Positions 33,635 through 40,452 of a stretch of 57,103 nucleotides of DNA are shown here, one piece after another. Source of the stretch: Pseudoselenomonas ruminantium (GTDB lineage Bacteria; Bacillota; Negativicutes; Selenomonadales; Selenomonadaceae); assembly GCA_902780915.1 (NCBI GenBank), contig CACZHK010000030.1:1-57103 (forward strand), written 5' to 3'. Every line of letters begins with the position of its first letter. Within the stretch, counting starts at the first letter, position 1. The position numbers were made by a program, and so were the translations under genes. The notes under the pieces were generated by a model. It had not been told where the DNA came from. It did no database searches and worked only from the letters and a program-made list of their open reading frames with translations.

Positions 33635-35074
33635 ATGCGGAACTTTATGGACAAGGATTTCCTGCTGCAGACGGAAACAGCCAGATCTATCTATCACAGA
33701 TATGCGGAACCGCTGCCTATCGTGGATTACCACAGCCATCTGTCAGCCAGGGAGATTGCCGAGGACAGGCAGTACAACAACCTCACGGAGGCCTGGCTGG
33801 ATACTGACCCGTACAAGTGGCGGCTCATGCGCACGGCTGGCATCGAGGAGAAATACATCACGGGCAAGGACACTGACCCCTATGAACGGTTCCTGAAGTT
33901 TGCCGAAATCCTGCCCAGGGCGGCGGGAAACCCGGTTTTCCACTGGTCCCACATGGAACTGCGGAAGTTCTTTGGTTTCCAGGGCTTGCTGTCTGCCGAG
34001 ACAGCCAAAAAAGTCTGGGATATGTGCAATGAGAAACTCTCCGGGCCGGGCTTCTCCACCCGGGGGCTGCTTACCCAGGCGGGGGTGGAGGTGCTCTGCA
34101 CCACCAACGATCCTACGGAGGATTTGATCTGGCACCAGAAACTCTCTGAGGATGTGGATTTCTCCATGCAGGTGGTGCCCACCATGCGCCTTGACGATGT
34201 GCTGCGCATCGAGCATCCCCAGTGGTGCAACTACATCCAGCATGAGCTGGCTCCTGCGGCAGGCATGGAAGATATAGCCACCATGAAGGAAGTCCGGGAA
34301 ATCCTCAAGAAGCGCATCAACTACTTCGAGAAGCTGGGCTGCCGGGCGGCGGACATAGTCCTTGACCGCATGTACTATGCCACCTCCGAGGAATATGAGC
34401 TGGATGATATCGTAGGCAGGACTTTGGGCGAGAGGGGCAATCCCGACAGCCATCAGGCTGAGCAGTACAAGACGGATATCCTCTTGTTCATGGCCAAGGA
34501 ATGCACCAAGCGGGGCTGGGTCATGCAGATACGCTTCTCTGCCCTGCGCAACGTGAATTCCACTCTGGCAGAAAAGCTGGGCCTGGAGGCGGGCTGCGAT
34601 GGCATGGGAGATTATTCCTGCGCAGCGATGCTGGCAGGTTTCCTGAATGATCTGGACAGGCGAGGCACCCTGCCGCGCATGATCATCTATTCCCTGAATC
34701 CCGGCGACCAGCCTGTGATAGGCTCCATCCTGGGAGCCTTCCAGGAAAGCGTAGAGAATCAGGAAGGGGGCGGCATCCGTGGCCGCCTGCAGCAGGGCAC
34801 CGCCTGCTGGTTCAATGATGCCAAGCGGGGGCTGGAGCGTCAGCTCATCACCGTCAGTTCCCTGTCCCTGCTGGGAGAGGATATAGGCATGCTGGCAGAT
34901 GCCCGCACCCCCTTCTCCCTGTCACGCCACGAATATTACCGCCGCATCCTCTGCAATTTCATCGGCAATATGGTGGAAAATGGGGAATATCTGGCGGATA
35001 CCGGCAGGCTGGGGCTGATGGTCAGGGATATCTGCTACGGCAATGCCCTGCGCTATTTCGGTTTCCGGGCGTGA
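33635..35074 (+). CDS. uxaC: Glucuronate isomerase
   Basis: 479-aa enzyme of the amidohydrolase superfamily that isomerises D-glucuronate to fructuronate and galacturonate to tagaturonate, the first step of hexuronate catabolism. Family stretches: PIVDYHSHLSAREIAEDRQY (metal HxH), TTNDPTEDLIWH, WVMQIRFSALRNVN, and RGTACWFNDAKRG. Length is as expected. The start has a GGGGGG ribosome site. No uxaB/uxuAB genes are adjacent, so the pathway must be completed elsewhere; the GPH symporter at 20861 could be the importer. A YbjN-like gene follows 30 nt later and is probably co-transcribed. Confidence 0.95.
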   Translation: MRNFMDKDFLLQTETARSIYHRYAEPLPIVDYHSHLSAREIAEDRQYNNLTEAWLDTDPYKWRLMRTAGIEEKYITGKDTDPYERFLKFAEILPRAAGNPVFHWSHMELRKFFGFQGLLSAETAKKVWDMCNEKLSGPGFSTRGLLTQAGVEVLCTTNDPTEDLIWHQKLSEDVDFSMQVVPTMRLDDVLRIEHPQWCNYIQHELAPAAGMEDIATMKEVREILKKRINYFEKLGCRAADIVLDRMYYATSEEYELDDIVGRTLGERGNPDSHQAEQYKTDILLFMAKECTKRGWVMQIRFSALRNVNSTLAEKLGLEAGCDGMGDYSCAAMLAGFLNDLDRRGTLPRMIIYSLNPGDQPVIGSILGAFQESVENQEGGGIRGRLQQGTACWFNDAKRGLERQLITVSSLSLLGEDIGMLADARTPFSLSRHEYYRRILCNFIGNMVENGEYLADTGRLGLMVRDICYGNALRYFGFRA

Positions 35075-35104
35075 ATACCACAGCAAGAGAAAGGAGCAGT
35101 ATAT

Positions 35105-35605
35105 ATGCCCAAGAAAAACAGCGAGGAAAAAGAGGCCAAAGGGGTAGAATCCAACGAGAAGGCTCTGAAATTCCAGTCTTTCCTGGTGGACAACAACATC
35201 AATGTCTTCAGCACGGAGTCCCTGGAAGATGAGTATGAGACAGTGCTCTTCCGTTCCCGCATCGAGGTGCGGGGCCAGATGCTGCCCATGGTCATCGTTA
35301 TCGATAAGAGCGTCTTCACCATCATCCGCACCCAGATAGTCACGGGGATCGAGGCTAAGCAGGCAGAGAAGCTCAAGGGCTATCTGAACGATCTGAACCG
35401 CGAGTTCAAGATTTTCAAGTATTACCTGCGTGAGGATGGCAATGTCTATCTGGACATCTGCCTGCCCTTCGTGGATGAGAGCTTCGACAGCCAGATGGTG
35501 CAGCTGATGCTCTCCATCCTGGTGAAGCATCTGGAGGCTGTCTACGGCGATGTCATGGCCTTTGTCTGGGCCAAGGAGGACAAGCCTGAGAAGAAAAAGA
35601 AGTAA
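35105..35605 (+). CDS. YbjN-domain-like protein of unknown function
   Basis: 166-aa acidic cytoplasmic protein with lysine-rich ends (KKNSEEKEAK and EKKKK). The middle (LKFQSFLVDNNINVFSTESL, then a VIVIDKSVFTIIR strand and YLREDGNVYLDICLP) has the alternating fold pattern of YbjN/type III chaperone-like domains. Function unknown. It is 30 nt behind uxaC and ahead of a strong terminator. Confidence 0.6.
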   Translation: MPKKNSEEKEAKGVESNEKALKFQSFLVDNNINVFSTESLEDEYETVLFRSRIEVRGQMLPMVIVIDKSVFTIIRTQIVTGIEAKQAEKLKGYLNDLNREFKIFKYYLREDGNVYLDICLPFVDESFDSQMVQLMLSILVKHLEAVYGDVMAFVWAKEDKPEKKKK

Positions 35606-35629
35606 ATATGGCTGAAAAGGCCGGAAGAA

Positions 35630-35661
35630 ATATGCCCAAATTGTCTGGGCATATTTTTTTT
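35630..35661 (+). terminator. Terminator of uxaC / YbjN-like unit
   Basis: Perfect 9-bp stem ATATGCCCA/TGGGCATAT and a T8 run. It is immediately followed by the special promoter at 35672. Confidence 0.95.
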
Positions 35662-35671
35662 GAAAAAATCA

Positions 35672-35700
35672 TAACACTTTCCCGCGGGGGCGGATATAAA
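35672..35700 (+). promoter_or_regulatory. Special promoter, copy A (TAACAC-17-TATAAA)
   Basis: TAACACTTT starts at 35672, and GGATATAAAG spans 35692-35701; TAACAC and TATAAA are 17 bp apart. The same two blocks with identical spacing occur at 47848-47876, and TGAAAAAAT precedes both. The -35 is not sigma-70-like. A sigma-70-family factor encoded at 44839 is an obvious candidate to read it. It drives a short unit with a 26-aa ORF. Confidence 0.7.
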
Positions 35701-35758
35701 GAACAGAACACCAAACAGGCAGGCAAATGGCGGAGAGGAAAGGGAAGGAGGAAGGAAA

Positions 35759-35839
35759 ATGAAGAGAAAGGAATTCCGAGAACGGAGCAAGGGCTTCCGC
35801 ACTCGCGGGAGACAGCTCAGAAAGGCACAGGCCATCTGA
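35759..35839 (+). CDS. 26-aa highly basic peptide ORF
   Basis: A 27-codon ORF with an excellent ribosome site (AAGGAGGAAGGAAA). It encodes 26 residues with 11 Lys/Arg and only 2 Glu (MKRKEFRERSKGF..., ending KAQAI), net charge about +9, no signal peptide and no double-Gly leader. It is the only plausible gene on a ~190-nt transcript that begins at the special promoter and ends at a terminator at 35896. It could be a cationic peptide, a regulatory peptide, or the transcript may act as an RNA. Conservation was not tested. Confidence 0.4.
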   Translation: MKRKEFRERSKGFRTRGRQLRKAQAI

Positions 35840-35855
35840 CATGAAAAATACATAA

Positions 35856-35896
35856 AGCCGCCGGGCAGAGAGAGGTATCTTCCCGGCTGTTTTTTA
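35856..35896 (+). terminator. Terminator of the short peptide transcript
   Basis: GCCGGG/CCCGGC stem, extendable by AGCC/GGCT with a bulge, 16-nt loop and TGTTTTTT. It separates the peptide ORF from the export operon. Confidence 0.75.
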
Positions 35897-35936
35897 TGTT
35901 TCAACTCCCACAGTCGGAAGGCGAGACAAGAGGATT

Positions 35937-35966
35937 TTGCGAAAAAAGCAGGAAATTTTGCATAAA
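35937..35966 (+). promoter_or_regulatory. Possible promoter of the export operon
   Basis: TTGCGA (35937-35942), 18-bp spacer, CATAAA (35961-35966), 67 nt before the first export gene. The motif is moderate. Confidence 0.45.
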
Positions 35967-36032
35967 AAGAGAAGTTTATCATGCTGATAGACTTACGCAG
36001 AGGTGGCAGATCAAGGGGAAGGGAAGGTCATC

Positions 36033-37220
36033 ATGAAGAAATATTTTTACCTGGGCATCGCCATCATCCTCGTAATGGCACTGGCCATTGTGGGGTACGG
36101 TGCCTGGCTCAATTATAGCGATGAACATCAGATTGCCAGGCGCATGGACAGCCGCACGGTGCAGCTCTCCGGTGCCAAAGCCGCCCAGCGGCAGCTGCAT
36201 CCTACCCTGACCCTGCCCGCTGTGAGGTTCACCAGTGAGAACATGGCAGATGCGGTGGCACTGACGGAGGGGCGCATCATGCACTGGCAGGTGGACAAGA
36301 ACAGCCCTGTGCAGCAGGGAGATCTGCTGCTGACCATGGCCAATGAGCAGATTCCCTTGAAGATCCAGCAGGCCGCCAGTTCCGTCCGCAAGGCGGAAGC
36401 CGTACTGGCTCAGGCCTACAGCACCTACCAGCGGCAGAGCCGCCTCATAGCCAAGAACGCCACTGCCCAGGAGAAGTACGAGGAAGCCCATTCGCAGTAT
36501 CTGGCCGCTCAGGAAGCCCTGCAGGAAGCAGAGGCCCGGTATCAGCAGTGCCTGGTGCAGCAGAACTGGCTGCAGTTGGAAGCCCCGGTGAGCGGCGAGG
36601 TGCTGCTCATCTATCAGCGGGAGGGCACCTATGTGCAGGCCGGTACTCCCGTGGCGTTGGTGGGGAACTTTGAGCGCCTTTCTTTTTCCATGAATCTGCC
36701 TGATGAGGATACCAGGCATCTGCGGGTGGGGGAGGATTCTGTCATGAGCTTCCCGGCAGGTCAGGATCTGGGCAAGGTCTATGACACGGACTATGCCACG
36801 GGCAACCTCGGTTCTGGCCAGAAGGTGCGGGCTACCCTGAAAGATATTGTGCCGCCTCTCTCAGAGCCTGCGGAAATACGCCGTACCGTCTGGGAGGTGG
36901 ACAATCGCACCCGTATCCTGGAGCCTATGACCTATACCGGCGTGAGGATGGTGACGGGCCAGGCCTATACTTGCCTGACGGTGCCATTGTCTGCCATGGT
37001 GGATGGCAATTATGACAAGGTCTATGTGGTGGACGGCGACGGCATCCTCCGACTGCGGCAGGTGCGCACAGGCACAGACGATGACAGCTATATCGAGATA
37101 TACGAAGGCCTGCAAGAAGGTGAAGTGGTGGTGACAGGCAATATGGCGGGCCTGCATGAAGGCATGAAAGCAGAGATCACCCTGGAAGGAGGCACAGATG
37201 ATGGCAGAGCAGGAAAATAG
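36033..37220 (+). CDS. Periplasmic adaptor (membrane fusion) protein, RND/HlyD-like
   Basis: 395 aa. One N-terminal helix (YLGIAIILVMALAIVGYGAW) anchors it in the inner membrane. It is followed by a split biotinyl-lipoyl domain (GRIMHWQVDKNSPVQQGDLL ... APVSGEVLLI), a coiled-coil hairpin (~115-190), and a beta-barrel with a C-terminal domain ending EGLQEGEVVVTGNMAGLHEG. Such adaptors bridge an inner-membrane pump and TolC, and both are encoded downstream. Start at 36033 chosen because GGGAAGG lies just upstream; GTG 36003 is unlikely. First gene of the export operon, overlapping the next by 23 nt. Confidence 0.85.
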   Translation: MKKYFYLGIAIILVMALAIVGYGAWLNYSDEHQIARRMDSRTVQLSGAKAAQRQLHPTLTLPAVRFTSENMADAVALTEGRIMHWQVDKNSPVQQGDLLLTMANEQIPLKIQQAASSVRKAEAVLAQAYSTYQRQSRLIAKNATAQEKYEEAHSQYLAAQEALQEAEARYQQCLVQQNWLQLEAPVSGEVLLIYQREGTYVQAGTPVALVGNFERLSFSMNLPDEDTRHLRVGEDSVMSFPAGQDLGKVYDTDYATGNLGSGQKVRATLKDIVPPLSEPAEIRRTVWEVDNRTRILEPMTYTGVRMVTGQAYTCLTVPLSAMVDGNYDKVYVVDGDGILRLRQVRTGTDDDSYIEIYEGLQEGEVVVTGNMAGLHEGMKAEITLEGGTDDGRAGK

Positions 37221-38199
37221 CGCCGCCCAAAAGTGGAGCCACGGCAACGGGCAGATTTTCAGCCAGGAAGCCTTGGACAAGATGCGTTCCCCGGAAAAAC
37301 TGGACACGGTGCTGCCCATCACTACCCCTGTGGGCTGGATGGGTCTGGTATCCGTGGGGGTGATGCTGCTGGCTGTGGTCATCTGGTCTATTTTCGGCTC
37401 CTTCACCGTGAAGGCCGACGGCATGGGACTCATCATGGATGCCGCAGGTGTGGCCAGGATTTCCACCACTTCTTCGGGTTTGCTGGACGAAATCTATGTC
37501 TATCCCGGCAGCCGGGTGAAGAAGGGGGAACTGGTGGCACATGTGAACCAGGTCCAGGAGACAGCTGCCGCCCGCATGGCCCAGTTCGGCCCGGAGCTGG
37601 CTTCGAGCGGCCGGGAGGCTGTGAGCCGGGTGCATGAGTTCGATTCCCGCCGCTATCAGAAGGAGGCGGCAGAGTTCGTCTACTCTACCTATGACGGCAT
37701 CGTGGATGACGTGCTGGTGGAGAAGGGCAGCGTAGTGAACGGGGGCACCCCCGTCCTGAACGTGCGCCTGGCCGAGGGCACCAGCGGGGAGCTGAAGGGC
37801 ATCCTCTACATCCCCGTAGACAAGGGCAAGCGGGTGCAGAGCGGCCAGACCATCCAGCTGGTCCCCAACGGGGTGGACGTTTCCCAGACGGGCAGCCTGC
37901 TGGGCACGGTGCGCTCCGTGTCCCAGTACCCCGTCACCCCCCAGTCCATGCAGAAGACCCTGGGCAATGAGCAGCTGGCTCAGTGGATACTCCAGACCCA
38001 GCAGAGCGCAGTGATGGAAGTGAGCTTTGACCTGGTGAAGGATCCCGGCTCAGAATCCGGCTATCTCTGGACTTCTTCCGTGGGGGAGCACAAGCCTATC
38101 ACGGCGGGCAGCTTCTGCACCGGCTCTATCATCATCGAGCGGCGGCCTCCCATCGAGAAGGTTTTCTACAAGCTGAGCCAGTGGCTCAGAAGCAGGTGA
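37198..38199 (+). CDS. NHLM-type secretion protein (HlyD-like adaptor)
   Basis: 333 aa with one N-terminal helix (LVSVGVMLLAVVIWSIFGSF) and a short lipoyl-like domain (TSSGLLDEIYVYPGSRVKKG) without a long coiled coil. Size, helix position and neighbours fit the secretion protein of NHLM bacteriocin export systems, which works with two ABC proteins, as here. AGGAGG lies 5 nt before ATG 37198 and 8 nt before ATG 37201, so either could be used. It overlaps the preceding gene. It presumably links the exporter to the outer membrane together with the other adaptor. Confidence 0.82.
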   Translation: MMAEQENSAAQKWSHGNGQIFSQEALDKMRSPEKLDTVLPITTPVGWMGLVSVGVMLLAVVIWSIFGSFTVKADGMGLIMDAAGVARISTTSSGLLDEIYVYPGSRVKKGELVAHVNQVQETAAARMAQFGPELASSGREAVSRVHEFDSRRYQKEAAEFVYSTYDGIVDDVLVEKGSVVNGGTPVLNVRLAEGTSGELKGILYIPVDKGKRVQSGQTIQLVPNGVDVSQTGSLLGTVRSVSQYPVTPQSMQKTLGNEQLAQWILQTQQSAVMEVSFDLVKDPGSESGYLWTSSVGEHKPITAGSFCTGSIIIERRPPIEKVFYKLSQWLRSR

Positions 38200-38203
38200 G
38201 CCT

Positions 38204-40438
38204 ATGAGTTTGACGGAAAAAGTGAAGGGTATCTTCGTGGGGGACATCAGGCGGGTGAAGGTGCCTACCGTGCTCCAGATGGAAGCCACGGAGTGCGGCG
38301 CGGCGGCCCTGGCCATGATACTGGCTCACTACGGCCTCTGGATTCCTCTGGAAAAGCTCAGGGCTGAGTGCGGGGTGAACCGTGACGGCTCGAAAGCCAG
38401 CTGTGTCATACGGGCGGCACGGAACAGGAACTGCGAGGCAGACGGCTACCGCTGGACGGTGGACAATCTGCTGAAGCTCTTGTCGCAGAATGTTTTTCCC
38501 CTGATCATCCACTGGGAATTCAACCATTTCGTGGTGCTGGAGGGCATCAAGAATGGCCGCGCCTATCTCAATGACCCCGCCATGGGGCGGCGCACGGTGC
38601 CCCTGGACGAATTCCGCACTTCCTATACAGGCGTGGCTCTCTACATCAAGCCGGGCAAGGATTTCAAGAAAGAAGGCCACCGCTACAACGTCTTCAAGGA
38701 CATGGCGAAGAAACTGCTTGAGGACCGCTGGGCCGCCCTCTTCATCCTGCTGCTGGAGTTCTGCGCCATCATCCCTGGCCTGGCCGCGCCGGTCATGAGC
38801 CAGATTTTTCTGGATGATATCCTGACCCGCAAGCATGTCGATTGGATGACGAATTTCTGCCTGGCCATGACCGTTTCCTTTGTCATCTCCGGCATCATCA
38901 CCTGGCTCAGGGCCGTGGTGCTGACCCAATGGCAGAGAAAGCTGACCCTGGCTGATTCCTCCAGTTATTTCTGGCATTTGCTGAAGCTGCCCATGCAGTT
39001 CTTCCACCAGCGCTATGCGGCGGAGGTGGCAGGGCGCGTGGGCTTCAACGAGTCCATTGCCGGGGTGCTCTCCGGCCCTGCCGCCACGGCAGTGCTGGAC
39101 TTGTTTGTGGCTGTTTTCTATCTGCTGCTGCTCTTGCAGTACAACGTGACCCTGACCATCATCGGCCTCTTGTTCACTTCCGTGGAAATCGTGCTGTTCT
39201 TCGCCATGCGGCGCCACCTGACGGATCTCAATATGCGCATCCAGCAGGATGCAGGCAAGGCCTATGGCGTGGCCATGAACGGACTGCGCATGATAGAGAC
39301 CATCAAGGCCAATGGGGATGAGTCGGACTTTTTCTCCAAGTGGGCGGGCTATCAGACGAAGGTCCTCACCGGCTCCCAGGAGACAGCCCTCTGGGCCATG
39401 TCCGTGAAAATGCTGCCCACCCTGCTTTCGGGCATCAACGGTGCCCTCATCATGACCATCGGCGGCTTTTCCATCATGGAAGGTGCCATGACAGCAGGTA
39501 TGTTCATGGCTTTCCAGCATCTCATGGGCAGCTTCGCAGCTCCTGTCAATGCCCTGGTGGGACTGGGCTCCACCTTGCAGACCACGGAAATGCAGATGCA
39601 GAGGCTGAACGATGTGCGCCGCTACGAGGTGGACAGTCTGAACTTCCCCTCCGAGGCAGAAGAAGCGAAAAAAACCTTCCCCGGGGAAAGGCTTTCGGGG
39701 GAACTGGCCCTTGAGGATGTGAGCTTCGGCTACAGTCCCCTGGAAAAGCCCCTGCTGGAGCACTTCGACCTCCACGCTTCCCCGGGCAGCTGGGTGGCGG
39801 TAGTGGGAGCTTCAGGCAGCGGCAAGTCCACCCTGGCCAAGATTGTCACGGGACTCTATGAAGAATGGGGCGGCACCCTTTCCTTTGACGGGGTGCCCCG
39901 GCGACAGGTGCCAAGGCAGGTGATACAGAGTTCCCTGGCGGCTGTGGATCAGGATATCTTCCTCATCACCGGCACTGTAGCGGAGAACATTGCCCTCTTT
40001 GACACCACCGTCCGCCGCAGCGACATCATCGCCGCCGCCAAGGATGCCTGCATCCACGAGGATATCATGAAATTGGACGGAGGCTACGAAGCCCAGGTGG
40101 CAGAAGGCGGGCTGAACTTCTCCGGGGGCCAGCGGCAGCGGCTGGAAATCGCCCGTGCCCTGGCGGTGAATCCCTCTATCCTGGTGCTGGACGAAGCTAC
40201 CAGCGCCCTGGACCCCATCACTGAGAAACAGGTGCTGGAAAACATCCGCCATCGTGGCTGCACCTGCCTGATCGTGGCTCATCGCCTCTCCACCATCCGG
40301 GACTGCGATGAAATCATCGTCCTCTCCCGGGGCAAGATCGTGGAGAGGGGCACCCATCGGGAGATGATAGGCCATGATGGCCCTTACCTGCAGCTCATCA
40401 CCGAGCAGGAGCAGGCAGAGATGGATAACATGGATTGA
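38204..40438 (+). CDS. NHLM-type ABC transporter with C39 peptidase domain
   Basis: 744-aa peptide exporter-processor. The N-terminal C39 peptidase keeps all catalytic residues: Cys31 (ATECGAAALAMIL), His108 (FNHFVVLEG) and Asp124 (YLNDPAMG). Six membrane helices (~165-440) follow, then an ABC domain with Walker A GASGSGKST, signature NFSGGQRQRLEIARAL, Walker B ILVLDEATSALD and H-loop IVAHRLST. C39 domains cut leader peptides after GG, GA, GS or AG-type sites during export. This strongly implies a leader-bearing peptide substrate. Starts 4 nt after the preceding gene. Confidence 0.93.
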   Translation: MSLTEKVKGIFVGDIRRVKVPTVLQMEATECGAAALAMILAHYGLWIPLEKLRAECGVNRDGSKASCVIRAARNRNCEADGYRWTVDNLLKLLSQNVFPLIIHWEFNHFVVLEGIKNGRAYLNDPAMGRRTVPLDEFRTSYTGVALYIKPGKDFKKEGHRYNVFKDMAKKLLEDRWAALFILLLEFCAIIPGLAAPVMSQIFLDDILTRKHVDWMTNFCLAMTVSFVISGIITWLRAVVLTQWQRKLTLADSSSYFWHLLKLPMQFFHQRYAAEVAGRVGFNESIAGVLSGPAATAVLDLFVAVFYLLLLLQYNVTLTIIGLLFTSVEIVLFFAMRRHLTDLNMRIQQDAGKAYGVAMNGLRMIETIKANGDESDFFSKWAGYQTKVLTGSQETALWAMSVKMLPTLLSGINGALIMTIGGFSIMEGAMTAGMFMAFQHLMGSFAAPVNALVGLGSTLQTTEMQMQRLNDVRRYEVDSLNFPSEAEEAKKTFPGERLSGELALEDVSFGYSPLEKPLLEHFDLHASPGSWVAVVGASGSGKSTLAKIVTGLYEEWGGTLSFDGVPRRQVPRQVIQSSLAAVDQDIFLITGTVAENIALFDTTVRRSDIIAAAKDACIHEDIMKLDGGYEAQVAEGGLNFSGGQRQRLEIARALAVNPSILVLDEATSALDPITEKQVLENIRHRGCTCLIVAHRLSTIRDCDEIIVLSRGKIVERGTHREMIGHDGPYLQLITEQEQAEMDNMD

Positions 40439-40452
40439 AGGAGGTAAAGCCC

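Noticed and set aside
35608..35844. 78-residue plus-strand frame across the terminator and special promoter
   Set aside because: It runs through a perfect terminator and promoter with low-complexity sequence; the 26-aa ORF in another frame has the good ribosome site.
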